Positions 33,769 to 42,765 of a DNA stretch of 64,000 nt are shown piece by piece. The position numbers and the translations under genes were made by a program. The first letter of the stretch is position 1. Each line of letters starts with the position of its first letter. Source of the DNA: JAMHWF01 sp035911095. GTDB taxonomy: Bacteria > Pseudomonadota > Gammaproteobacteria > Burkholderiales > Burkholderiaceae_C. The stretch lies in assembly GCA_035911095.1 (NCBI GenBank), contig JAMHWF010000098.1, forward strand, positions 1-64,000, read 5' to 3'. Below the pieces are notes generated by a model. That model searched no databases, was not told the origin of the DNA, and saw only the letters and a list, made by a program, of their open reading frames with translations.

Positions 33769-36165
33769 ATGAACCCACGATTCCAGGTGCGCCGCGTCGC
33801 GGTGCTGGGCGCCGGCGTGATGGGCGCGCAGATCGCCGCCCATCTCGTCAACGTCCGGGTGCCGGTGCTGCTGTTCGACCTGCCGGCGAAGGAGGGCCCG
33901 AAGAACGGCATCGTGCTGCGCGCGATCGAAGGCCTGAAGAAGCTCAAGCCTGCGCCGCTCGGTGTGGTCGATGACGCCGTGCTGATCCAGCCGGCGAACT
34001 ACGAGGACGACGGCGAGCTGCTGCGCGGCTGCGACCTCATCATCGAGGCGATTGCCGAGCGCATGGATTGGAAGCTCGACCTGTACCGCAAGGTCGCCCC
34101 CTTCATCGCGCCGCACGCGATCGTCGCGTCGAACACCTCGGGCCTGTCGATCGGCAAGCTGGGAGAGGCGCTGCCGGAAGAGATTCGCCCGCGCTTCTGC
34201 GGCGTGCATTTCTTCAACCCGCCGCGCTACATGTCGCTGGTGGAACTCATCCCGACGCCGGCGACGCGGCCGGAGATCCTGGATCAGCTCGAGACCTTCG
34301 TCACCAGCACGCTCGGCAAGGGCGTGGTGCGCGCAAAGGACACGCCGAACTTCATCGCCAATCGCGTCGGCATCGCCGGCATGCTGGCGACGATCCGCGA
34401 GGCCGAGGCCTTCGGCCTGTCCTACGACGTCGTCGATGACCTGACGGGCAAGAAGCTGGGTCGCGCCAGCTCGGGCACCTTCCGCACCGCCGACGTGGTC
34501 GGGCTCGACACGATGGCCCATGTGATCCGCACGCTGCAGGACAACCTCGCCGAGGACCCGTTCTTTCCGAGCTATGCGACGCCGCCGGTGCTCGAGCGCC
34601 TGATCGCGGCGGGCGCACTCGGCCAGAAGGCGGGTGCGGGTTTCTACAAGAAGGTCGGCAAGGACATCCTGCGCCTCGACCCGGCGAAGGCCGACTACGT
34701 GCCTGCCGGCGGCAAGGCCGACGAGATCATCGGGCGCATCCTGAAGAAGCCGCCGGCCGAGCGCCTGAAGCTGCTGCGAGAGTCGAAGAACCCGCAGGCG
34801 CAGTTCCTATGGGCGATCCTGCGTGACTCCTTCCACTACGTCGCGGTGCATCTGGCGGACATCGCCGACACCGCGCGCGAGGTCGACTTCGCGATGCGCT
34901 GGGGCTTCGGCATGAGCCAGGGCCCGTTCGAGCTGTGGCAGTCGGCCGGCTGGGGCCAGGTCGCCCAGTGGGTCAAGGAGGACATCGATGCGGGCAAGGC
35001 GCTGAGCGCCGCCCCGCTGCCGGCCTGGGTGTTCGAAGGGCCGGTCGCCGACAAGGGCGGCGTTCATCAGCCCGAAGGGTCCTGGAGCGCAGCAGAAGCC
35101 GCCTTCAAGGCTCGCAATCCTCTTGCGGTGTACGAACGCCAGCACTTCCCGGAGTCGGTGTTCGGCGCGGGTGCGCCCGACCCGCTGAAGAGCGGCACCG
35201 AGGTCTACCGGAACGAGGATGTGCGCCTGTGGTCGCCGGACGGAGAGGTGCTGGTCGCGAGCATCACCTGCAAGCTGCACTTGATCAGCCCGGCGGTCAC
35301 CGAGGGCCTGGGCAAGGCCGTGGAACTGGCGGAGGCGGCCTACCAGGGGCTGGTCATCTGGTCACCGGACGACGTGTTCTCGGCCGGCGCGAACCTCGAG
35401 GCGCTGATGCCGGTCTTCATGAAGGTCGGCAGCAAGGGCATCGGCCCCGAGGTCAAGAAGCTGCAAGACCTGATGCTGCGCATTCGATACGCGTCGGTAC
35501 CGGTGGTGGCCGCGATGCGCGGCCTTGCGCTGGGCGGTGGCTGCGAGCTCTCGATGTACTGCGCGCGTCGCGTCGCGACGATGGAAACCTACATCGGCCT
35601 GGTCGAGGTGGGGGTCGGCCTGCTGCCGGCCGGTGGCGGGCTGACCTGCCTCGCGCGGCGTGCCGGCGAGGCGGCCGACCGCATGCCGGGCAGTGACCTG
35701 CTCGGCTATCTGAAAGACGGCTTCACCGCCGTGGCGACGGCGAAGGTCGGCACCAGTGCGCTCGAAAGCCGCCAGCTCGGCTACCTGCTCGACGACGACA
35801 TCGTCGTGCCGCACAAGGACGAACTGCTGTTCGTCGCGCAGGCGCAGGCGAAGGCGATGGCGGCGAGCGGTTGGCGCCCGCCACTGCGGCGGGCCGTCCC
35901 GGTGGCGGGGCGCAGCGGCATCGCGACGATCAAGTCCCAGCTGGTCGGCATGCGCGATGGCGGCTTCATCACCAGGCATGACTTCCGCATCGCCAGCCTG
36001 ATCGCGGACGTGCTCTGCGGCGGCGAGGTCGACGGCGGCTCGCGGGTGACCGAGGAGTACCTGATGGCGCTCGAGCGTCGCCACTTCTGCGCGCTGCTCG
36101 ACTTCCCGAAGACCCAGGAACGGATCATGGGCATGCTGCAGACCGGCAAGCCGGTGCGCAACTGA
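33769..36165 (+). CDS. 3-hydroxyacyl-CoA dehydrogenase / enoyl-CoA hydratase fusion (FadB-like, reversed domain order)
   Basis: A 798-residue bifunctional enzyme. The NAD-binding 3-hydroxyacyl-CoA dehydrogenase domain comes first (VAVLGAGVMGAQIAAHLVN; catalytic His in FCGVHFFNPPRYMSLVELI), with its C-terminal helical domains to about residue 400. The crotonase domain follows (VAAMRGLALGGGCELSMYCA and YIGLVEVGVGLLPAGGG, keeping both acidic residues). E. coli FadB has the opposite order. With the neighbouring thiolase it should carry out the middle and last steps of beta-oxidation. Confidence 0.94.
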   Translation: MNPRFQVRRVAVLGAGVMGAQIAAHLVNVRVPVLLFDLPAKEGPKNGIVLRAIEGLKKLKPAPLGVVDDAVLIQPANYEDDGELLRGCDLIIEAIAERMDWKLDLYRKVAPFIAPHAIVASNTSGLSIGKLGEALPEEIRPRFCGVHFFNPPRYMSLVELIPTPATRPEILDQLETFVTSTLGKGVVRAKDTPNFIANRVGIAGMLATIREAEAFGLSYDVVDDLTGKKLGRASSGTFRTADVVGLDTMAHVIRTLQDNLAEDPFFPSYATPPVLERLIAAGALGQKAGAGFYKKVGKDILRLDPAKADYVPAGGKADEIIGRILKKPPAERLKLLRESKNPQAQFLWAILRDSFHYVAVHLADIADTAREVDFAMRWGFGMSQGPFELWQSAGWGQVAQWVKEDIDAGKALSAAPLPAWVFEGPVADKGGVHQPEGSWSAAEAAFKARNPLAVYERQHFPESVFGAGAPDPLKSGTEVYRNEDVRLWSPDGEVLVASITCKLHLISPAVTEGLGKAVELAEAAYQGLVIWSPDDVFSAGANLEALMPVFMKVGSKGIGPEVKKLQDLMLRIRYASVPVVAAMRGLALGGGCELSMYCARRVATMETYIGLVEVGVGLLPAGGGLTCLARRAGEAADRMPGSDLLGYLKDGFTAVATAKVGTSALESRQLGYLLDDDIVVPHKDELLFVAQAQAKAMAASGWRPPLRRAVPVAGRSGIATIKSQLVGMRDGGFITRHDFRIASLIADVLCGGEVDGGSRVTEEYLMALERRHFCALLDFPKTQERIMGMLQTGKPVRN

Positions 36166-36179
36166 ACGGAGCGACGATC

Positions 36180-37409
36180 ATGAGCAAGCAGATTCAGGAC
36201 GCCTACATCGTCGCCGCCGCACGCACGCCGATCGGACGCTCGGGGCGCGGCTACTTCCGCCACACGCGGCCGGACGACCTGCTGGTCGCCGCGATCCAGG
36301 GCGCCTTGCAACAGGTGCCGGGGCTCGACCCGAAGGCGATCGAGGACGCGATCGTTGGCTGCGCGATGCCCGAAGGTGAGCAGGGCATCAACGTGGCGCG
36401 CATTGGGGCGCTGCTGGCCGGGCTGCCGAACAGCGTCGGCGGCGTCACCGTCAATCGGTTCTGCGCCTCCGGCCTGACCGCGGTGCAGATGGCGGCCGAC
36501 CGCATCCGCGTCGGCGAGGCCGAGGTGATGATCGCCGGCGGCACCGAGAGCATGAGCATGGTGCCGATGAGCGGCAACAAGCCATCGATGAATCCGGCGA
36601 TCTTCCTGAAGGACGAGAACGTCGGCATCGCGTATGGCATGGGCCTGACGGCCGAGAAGGTCGCGCAGCAATGGAAGGTGAGCCGCGTGGCGCAGGATGC
36701 GTTCGCGCTCGCGTCGCACCAGAAGGCGTTGAAGGCGCAGGCGAACGGGGAGTTCGCCGACGAGATCGTGCCGGTCGAGGTCTTCGACCGGCTTCCCAAC
36801 CTGGCGACGGGCGAGGTTGATGTGCGCACGCGCACCGTCAGCCAGGACGAAGGGCCGCGGTCCGACACCTCGCTCGAGGGCCTCGCCAAGCTGCGGACGG
36901 TGTTCGCGTCGCCGCGCGATCCCACGGGCAAGCCGACCGGCCTGGGCAGCGTCACCGCGGGCAACAGCTCGCAGACCAGCGACGGCGCAGGCTGCCTCAT
37001 CCTGGCCAGCGAGCGCGCGGTGCGTCAGTTCGACCTAAAGCCGTTGGCGCGCTTCGTCAGCTTCGCGAGCAAGGGCGTGCCGCCGGAGATCATGGGCATC
37101 GGGCCGATCGAGGCGATCCCTGCGGCATTGAAGTCCGCGGGTCTCGGCCTGGACGCGATGGACTGGATCGAACTGAACGAGGCCTTCGCGGCACAGGCGC
37201 TGGCCGTCATCGAGACCGTGGGCCTCGACCCGGTCAAGGTAAATCCGCTGGGCGGGGCCATCGCGCTCGGGCACCCGCTCGGGGCGACCGGGGCGATCCG
37301 CGCGGCCACCGTCGTGCATGCGCTGCGACGACACCAACTCAAGTACGGGATGGTGACGATGTGCGTGGGCACCGGGCAGGGCGCGGCCGGGATCTTCGAG
37401 CGCGTCTGA
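36180..37409 (+). CDS. Acetyl-CoA C-acyltransferase (3-ketoacyl-CoA thiolase)
   Basis: Cleaves 3-ketoacyl-CoA with CoA to acetyl-CoA and a shortened acyl-CoA. The 409-residue product has the nucleophile in TVNRFCASGLTAVQMAA near residue 97, the His in NPLGGAIALGHPLGATGA near 362, and the second Cys in TMCVGTGQGAAGIFE near 392. It starts 14 nt after the FadB-like gene with CGGAGCGA before it. The pairing with the trifunctional-like subunit suggests a FadBA-type complex. Confidence 0.95.
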   Translation: MSKQIQDAYIVAAARTPIGRSGRGYFRHTRPDDLLVAAIQGALQQVPGLDPKAIEDAIVGCAMPEGEQGINVARIGALLAGLPNSVGGVTVNRFCASGLTAVQMAADRIRVGEAEVMIAGGTESMSMVPMSGNKPSMNPAIFLKDENVGIAYGMGLTAEKVAQQWKVSRVAQDAFALASHQKALKAQANGEFADEIVPVEVFDRLPNLATGEVDVRTRTVSQDEGPRSDTSLEGLAKLRTVFASPRDPTGKPTGLGSVTAGNSSQTSDGAGCLILASERAVRQFDLKPLARFVSFASKGVPPEIMGIGPIEAIPAALKSAGLGLDAMDWIELNEAFAAQALAVIETVGLDPVKVNPLGGAIALGHPLGATGAIRAATVVHALRRHQLKYGMVTMCVGTGQGAAGIFERV

Positions 37410-37459
37410 GCCTGAGGGCGGCGGGCAAGGACAGGCCGACAAGGCAGGAGGAGGCGAGC

Positions 37460-38221
37460 GTGAGCATCAAGACGGCAGTTCTCGGTGGCGTGGCCACGAT
37501 CGAGATCGCACGGCCCGAGAAGAAGAACGCCATCACCGCGGCGATGTACCAGGCGATGACGGAGGCGCTGCGGGCGGCGGACGACGACCGCGCCGTCCGC
37601 GCGGTGTTGATCACCGGTCAGCCCGGCATCTTCACCTCGGGCAATGACCTGGAGGACTTTCTGCAGCGTCCGCCCACCGGTCCGGAGGCGCCCGTCACGC
37701 AGTTCATGGAGGCCCTGATGGCTTGCGGGAAGCCGGTAGTGGCGGCGGTGACGGGCGCCGCCATCGGCATCGGGACCACGATGCTGCTGCATTGCGATCT
37801 CGTGTACGTGGCCGACGACGCGCGCCTTTCGATGCCGTTCGTGAGTCTCGGCCTGGTGCCGGAGTTCGGCTCCAGCATGGTCGTGCCGCAGTTGATGGGC
37901 CACGCGCGCGCGGCAGAGAAGCTGCTGCTCGGCGATCCGATGACGGCCGGGCAGGCCGTGGACTTCGGCTTGGCGAACGCGGTGCTGCCGGCAGGCGAGG
38001 TCGTCGCCCATGCCCGGCGGATCGCGGAGAGGTTCAATCAGTTGCCACCGGGAGCCGTGCGGGAAACCAAGGCGCTGATGAAGACGGCGTCGCGGCAGGC
38101 GCTTGCCGGTCATGTGGCGCACGAGTCAGCCGTGTTCGCCGCGAGGCTGCGCTCACCGGAAGCCAAAGAGGCGCTCCAGGCGTTTTTCGACCGGCGTCGT
38201 CCGGACTTCTCCCGCTTTTGA
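37460..38221 (+). CDS. Enoyl-CoA hydratase/isomerase family protein, possibly an isomerase
   Basis: A 253-residue crotonase-fold protein. The oxyanion segment FTSGNDLEDFL and GAAIGIGTTMLLHCDLVYVA are present. The Glu that hydratases carry in the GGGxEL position is Thr here (GIGTTM), while the second acidic residue is kept in GLVPEFGSSMVV. Crotonases with only the second Glu are often enoyl-CoA isomerases, which would let the operon handle unsaturated fatty acids; this is inference. The GTG at 37460 follows GGAGGAGG, the best ribosome-binding site nearby. Confidence 0.87.
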   Translation: MSIKTAVLGGVATIEIARPEKKNAITAAMYQAMTEALRAADDDRAVRAVLITGQPGIFTSGNDLEDFLQRPPTGPEAPVTQFMEALMACGKPVVAAVTGAAIGIGTTMLLHCDLVYVADDARLSMPFVSLGLVPEFGSSMVVPQLMGHARAAEKLLLGDPMTAGQAVDFGLANAVLPAGEVVAHARRIAERFNQLPPGAVRETKALMKTASRQALAGHVAHESAVFAARLRSPEAKEALQAFFDRRRPDFSRF

Positions 38222-38606
38222 CCGCGAGCCGCACGGACATGGCCGGGCGGGCGCTGGAGACAAACTAGAATCGCGCGTTTGTCAATGCCTGTTCAGCAAG
38301 GCACGGCGTTCGGGAGGTGACGAGGCCGTGGCAGTCGTCTTGTGCCTACAGGCCGCAGCGGCCCCTCTCCCTGACAGACACGCGCCGTCGATAGGCGTCA
38401 TCGGTGCAATGGGGTCGTGTCGATTCCGCCACGCAGCCGTGGGGGAAGTTCGATCAACCCCGCATTGAGGCGGGACCGTGCTACGTAGGGATGCTGCAAT
38501 GTGAGAGGTCTGCGCCCTTAGGGGCGAAGCACTCCCGGATTGAGCAAGCCTCGCAGCGCTGTTGATCGACACATTGCGAAGCCCTAGTGTTTTGTTCCTG
38601 CGACTC
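38222..38606. other. Intergenic stretch before the glycan cluster
   Basis: 385 bp with no gene I can support. TAGAAT near 38268 could be a -10 element, which would leave a long leader. A short hairpin GCGCCCTTAGGGGCG lies near 38513. Base composition becomes visibly more AT-rich towards 38600. No repeat, attachment site or conserved leader such as JUMPstart was recognised. Confidence 0.5.
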
Positions 38607-40196
38607 ATGAGCCTTGCGTTCCCCGTTGACGACACTCCAGCCGCGTCGTCTGTAGCCAGCAGCCTTTACCAGCGGCTCGCCACTTGGACTGCGTTGGTAC
38701 TGTTCGCATGGTTCGGCATCGATGCGGCGATCCACCGCGGTCCTTGGCTGGATGAGTTCTGGACACTCTGGTTCAGCCAACGAGATCTGCCAATCACCGA
38801 ACTCTTCTATCAGCGATGGCTCGGGGATTTGCACCCGCCCTTGTTTTCATTCGGCCACTGGCTATCCGAGCCTTGGACGCAAGATTCGTATATCCGCCAC
38901 CGCTTGTTGAATCTCCTTCCGCTGCTCTGGGCCGGGTCGTTCGTCGCTCTCTCGATTCGCAGGTATCCGTCTTCCGCATCGGTGCTCTGCGTTGCCCTGA
39001 TACTGTGGCTCTCGATGCCTACGACCTTGGAGTACTTCGCAGAGATGCGCTCGTACTTCACTCAGATGTCGTTGGTATTCGTGGTGGTCGGCGCTGTGAT
39101 CGTGATCTTCGATGCGAGCGGAGATTTCGACCCGAAGCGCGATAGGTTGGTTGCCTTCTATCTCTGCGGTAGCATTTTTCTCCTGTTCAATCTCAATTAC
39201 ATCGGTGCAGCGGTGGCCGGGTTGGTATTGGCGGTCGCCTTGCTAGTGCTGATGAGAGCAGGCAGGAACGCCTGGGTCAAGGTCATCGTCGTCACGGCGA
39301 TCGTCAGTTCTTTGCCCGTGATCGCCTTCGTTGTTGCCCAGCACAGCACGCTTTCGACGGCTTCGGGCGGCTACTGGGTCAAAGGGGGCTTGTGGGATGC
39401 CATCGTCACGCTCCGCCGCATGGTCCGGCGCGTGCTCGAGGCCAATGAATTGATCACTGTTGCCGCCCTATGCGCGTTCGTGCTTGCGGTCGTTCGTCTC
39501 CTTGGGTCCCGAATTGGGGCTGCTCGCTCGCGGGTGTTCGATTTCGCATCGATCGAAAGGGCCAGATTGCGCTTGCTCTTGACCCTGCTGGGTGGCGCAC
39601 TCGCCTTTGCGGTGCTGTTGATGATTGCGCAGTCCCAACATCCGATTGCAACCAGCAGGTATCTTCTGGTCTGGCAGATTATCGTCATCGGACTTGTTGC
39701 CCTGCTCGCCGCGCAGTTGTTCCGACGCTACCTGCCAATCTGGTTCGTCGCCATCATTGCGGTCGCGGCCTTCCATCAATCGGTTGCGGCGCGAGCCATG
39801 AAGGCCGAGGCGCGCTGGAACTCGAGTTTCGCCTTGGTCAAGGCCGAGCTTGCGGATTGTCCAGGAGCTGAAGTACTGGCTACAAGTTTTCCGAGACCTA
39901 GTTTCATGGAGAATGGTGACGCAGTCCGCCAATGGGGTTACGAGCGGATGGCGAAATGGGGGCAGTTGCACATCCGGTTCATCGAGCCGGGCAGCGGCCT
40001 CTCGTTTCAGGGGGCTGATTCCTGCCCGACCCTGATTTGGGTGGAGCATGCGGACTGGTCCATGTTGTCGCGCGAGTCCGATGTCGCTACCATGCTGCAC
40101 TACCTTGGTTGGGACGGTATGCAGTTTGACCTGTCGCAGTCTCGAGCGAGAATCGGCGAAACTGGGTTCGTGCTCGTTCTTCCACGTCGACAGTAA
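38607..40196 (+). CDS. Polytopic membrane protein, GT-C-type glycosyltransferase-like
   Basis: A 529-residue inner-membrane protein with about ten hydrophobic segments (for example WTALVLFAWFGIDAAI, IGAAVAGLVLAVALLVL, LLALLAAQ-type stretches to residue 400). A soluble C-terminal tail of about 130 residues follows. The loop after the first helix, HRGPWLDEFWTLWF, has the Asp-Glu pair typical of the catalytic loop of GT-C enzymes, which use polyprenyl-phosphate sugars. Sequence is divergent and no subfamily is claimed. A TTG start at 38562 is possible. The gene heads the cluster that appears to make a lipid-linked pentose and could be its transferase. Confidence 0.7.
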   Translation: MSLAFPVDDTPAASSVASSLYQRLATWTALVLFAWFGIDAAIHRGPWLDEFWTLWFSQRDLPITELFYQRWLGDLHPPLFSFGHWLSEPWTQDSYIRHRLLNLLPLLWAGSFVALSIRRYPSSASVLCVALILWLSMPTTLEYFAEMRSYFTQMSLVFVVVGAVIVIFDASGDFDPKRDRLVAFYLCGSIFLLFNLNYIGAAVAGLVLAVALLVLMRAGRNAWVKVIVVTAIVSSLPVIAFVVAQHSTLSTASGGYWVKGGLWDAIVTLRRMVRRVLEANELITVAALCAFVLAVVRLLGSRIGAARSRVFDFASIERARLRLLLTLLGGALAFAVLLMIAQSQHPIATSRYLLVWQIIVIGLVALLAAQLFRRYLPIWFVAIIAVAAFHQSVAARAMKAEARWNSSFALVKAELADCPGAEVLATSFPRPSFMENGDAVRQWGYERMAKWGQLHIRFIEPGSGLSFQGADSCPTLIWVEHADWSMLSRESDVATMLHYLGWDGMQFDLSQSRARIGETGFVLVLPRRQ

Positions 40197-40317
40197 TCTC
40201 TTCAGATCAGCATCAGTCGCCCGGTGCGGCGGCTGCTCAAGACCGGATCGGGCTTGCCAGCTCGCGGTCTCAAAGTCTGATTTCGAATTTCTCCATCTAA
40301 CGACTCGTCTTTGACGC

Positions 40318-41298
40318 ATGAAACATATTATCTTCGGAGGGAACGGATTCGTTGGCAGGTATACTGTCCGAGATCTGCTGGAGGCCGGTGAGCAGGTATT
40401 GGTTTGCGACATTGCCAAAGATGAATCCCTGCCGATCTACAAGAAGGCTCAGTTTCTCTATTGCGACATCACGAAACCGGAGCAAGTCGCTCAAGTACCG
40501 ATTGGTGCAGACGACGTCGTGCACAATCTCGCCGCGCGAATGCTTCACCCGATTATCAAGCGGGCGGAGCGCTACGAGTACTTCTATTCCGTTGACTATC
40601 ACGGCGCGGTTCATGTGATCGACGCGATGGAGCGCGCGGGTTGCGACAAGCTGGTTCAGTTCAGCACGGACATGGTGTACGGCCCGCTCCAGACCCCACC
40701 GCCGGTCAAGGTCGATCATCCCCGCCATCCGATCGGCGAGTATTCGGCCAGCAAGATGGCCCTTGAGGATTACTGCATGAAGAAGCGCGGCGAGGGCTTG
40801 CGCGTTTCCATCATGCGTCCACGCCTGATCAACGGCCCTGGCCGCGTCGGGATCCTCGGAAAGCTGTTCCATCTCATTCGGCTGGGATTGCCCGTGCCGC
40901 TGATCGGCAATGGCCAGAACAGATATCAGATGGTCTCGGTCTTTGATTGCGCGAGTGCGAGTGTCTGCTCTGCCATGAAAGGGGTTGTGAACGGCGAGTT
41001 CAACCTTGGTTCGGCGAATCCACCGAACGTTCGCGAACTGCTGAGCGGAGTGATTCGAGAAGCCGGGTCGAAGTCGATCCTGATCCCCACGATCGCGAGC
41101 CCAGCCAAGGTATTTCTCCGGTTCCTAGACCGGATCAACCTGCCGGTGCTGGTGCCAGAGCAATTCGAAATCGCGGACCATGACTATGTCGTCGACATCG
41201 AACCCACGATTCGCATGCTCGATTGGCAGCCCAAGCACAGCGATCAAGACATGATGAACGATGCCTATCGCCAATTCCTGGCGACAAGGGCTTCTTGA
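40318..41298 (+). CDS. NAD-dependent epimerase/dehydratase family protein (extended SDR)
   Basis: A 326-residue extended short-chain dehydrogenase/reductase. The Rossmann loop is MKHIIFGGNGFVGRYTV, and the catalytic Tyr-Lys pair is in IGEYSASKMALEDYC near residue 145. Ser/Thr lies in VQFSTDMVYGP. Nucleotide-sugar enzymes of this class act in surface glycan synthesis; the exact substrate cannot be told. In the polyprenyl-pentose pathway a reductase is needed after DprE1, and this protein is one candidate, although mycobacterial DprE2 is a shorter, classical SDR. GC is markedly lower than in flanking genes. Confidence 0.87.
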   Translation: MKHIIFGGNGFVGRYTVRDLLEAGEQVLVCDIAKDESLPIYKKAQFLYCDITKPEQVAQVPIGADDVVHNLAARMLHPIIKRAERYEYFYSVDYHGAVHVIDAMERAGCDKLVQFSTDMVYGPLQTPPPVKVDHPRHPIGEYSASKMALEDYCMKKRGEGLRVSIMRPRLINGPGRVGILGKLFHLIRLGLPVPLIGNGQNRYQMVSVFDCASASVCSAMKGVVNGEFNLGSANPPNVRELLSGVIREAGSKSILIPTIASPAKVFLRFLDRINLPVLVPEQFEIADHDYVVDIEPTIRMLDWQPKHSDQDMMNDAYRQFLATRAS

Positions 41299-41315
41299 AT
41301 TCACCGGAGCATCAG

Positions 41316-42716
41316 ATGTCCACTCGACCAAAGCTTCTGAGCGTCGAAGACGCCAAGGCCCTGTCGCGCGATGAAGTGCGTGACTTCTTCGACAAGCACC
41401 TCAATCCGGGTCAGTTGCACTTTTTGAAACTGCTCGGATTCGATCAGGTGATCGTCAAGCGTGCCGAGGGTATGCATTACTACGATCAAAACGATCGGGC
41501 GATCCTCGATTTTTTCGGCGGATTCGGTTCTCTGGCTTGCGGGCATAACCACCCGCGCATCCTCGCTGCCCGGAAGCGCTTCCAGGACGAGCAGCGTCAT
41601 GAGATCTGCATTGCATTCATGTCGCAGTACGCGACGGCCCTGGCCAAGAACCTCGCAACGATCGCCGGTGGCGATCTATCGACGGTTTTTCTGACCAACT
41701 GCGGCTCGGTGGCCAATGAGGCCGCGCTGAAGTTGGCCGAACGTGCTGCCGGGCCGAAGCGAACGACCGTTGCGTATGCAACGAATGCCTTCCACGGCAA
41801 GACGCGGGCGGCGCTGTCGGTGACTGACTCGGACTTCTATCAAAGTGGCTTCACGCTGCTGCCGAACCGCCGGCGCGTCCGGTTTGGCGACCTCGAGTCG
41901 CTCGAGGAGGCGTTCAAGTCCGACCCGTCGATCGGCACGTACATCGTCGAGACCGTGCAGGGAGGTGCCGGCATCGTGCTAGCGCCTGAGGGCTACTGGA
42001 AGGGTGTTCGGGCGCTTTGCGACAAGTACGGCGTCATCTGGCTTGCGGACGAGGTCCAGTGCGGCGTGGGGCGCACCGGGCGCTTCTTCGCTTTCGAGCA
42101 CTACGGCGTCCAGCCCGACATCGTCACGTTGGCGAAGTCGCTGGGCGGCGGCAAGACTGCCATGGGTGCGTACATCGCGCGCCGCGACATTCACATGAAG
42201 GCCTACGGTCCGCACAAAGTCGCGCTCATCCATGGTCCTGCGACCTTCAGCGGCATGGGCGAAGGTTGCATCACTTCGATCGAGGCACTCAACGTGCTCT
42301 TCGATGAGGGCTTGATCGAGAACTCGGCCAAGATGGGTGAGCGCCTGCTCGTCGGCCTGCAGCGCCTGCAGCAGCAGCATCCCCGCGTCATCAAAGAAGT
42401 CCGTGGCCTCGGGTTGATGGTCGGCATCGAGTTCGCGGACATCAGCGACACGTTGCCGTTCGGTGTGCGACAGATGGTTGCGCTGCTCGACGACAAGCTC
42501 AAAGGCAGCCTGTGCGGCTTCATCGGCACGCTGCTGCTGCGCGACTACAACACCCTCGTGGCCTTCACCGAGTACAACCGGAACGTCATCCGTCTGGAGC
42601 CTCCGCTGGTCGCTCGCGAGGAACACATCGACCAGTTCCTCCAGGTGTTTGGCGAACTCCTCTCGCTGGGCGTGACGAAGATCGTCACTCGCTATGCGAA
42701 GGGTGCTATCGCCTGA
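41316..42716 (+). CDS. Class III PLP-dependent aminotransferase
   Basis: A 466-residue fold-type I aminotransferase. The PLP-phosphate region is FLTNCGSVANEAALKLAERA, the ring-contacting Asp is in VIWLADEVQCGVGRTGRFFA, and the Schiff-base Lys is in DIVTLAKSLGGGKTAMGAYI near residue 280. The family includes ornithine, 4-aminobutyrate and some sugar- or polyketide-linked aminotransferases. The N-terminal 60 residues (EDAKALSRDEVRDFFDKHLN) are not familiar. It sits 17 nt after the SDR and 49 nt before the DprE1 homologue, so it is probably in the same operon. Its substrate is unknown; a keto-sugar is an attractive guess. Confidence 0.85.
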   Translation: MSTRPKLLSVEDAKALSRDEVRDFFDKHLNPGQLHFLKLLGFDQVIVKRAEGMHYYDQNDRAILDFFGGFGSLACGHNHPRILAARKRFQDEQRHEICIAFMSQYATALAKNLATIAGGDLSTVFLTNCGSVANEAALKLAERAAGPKRTTVAYATNAFHGKTRAALSVTDSDFYQSGFTLLPNRRRVRFGDLESLEEAFKSDPSIGTYIVETVQGGAGIVLAPEGYWKGVRALCDKYGVIWLADEVQCGVGRTGRFFAFEHYGVQPDIVTLAKSLGGGKTAMGAYIARRDIHMKAYGPHKVALIHGPATFSGMGEGCITSIEALNVLFDEGLIENSAKMGERLLVGLQRLQQQHPRVIKEVRGLGLMVGIEFADISDTLPFGVRQMVALLDDKLKGSLCGFIGTLLLRDYNTLVAFTEYNRNVIRLEPPLVAREEHIDQFLQVFGELLSLGVTKIVTRYAKGAIA

Positions 42717-42765
42717 GTTCGGCTTTGCGACGCCGTCGCGACCGACACCGGTGAGGATTCGCAAC

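Noticed and set aside
38222..38606. JUMPstart/ops-type leader or small RNA before the glycan cluster
   Set aside because: No recognisable ops sequence and only a short hairpin; nothing specific enough to call.
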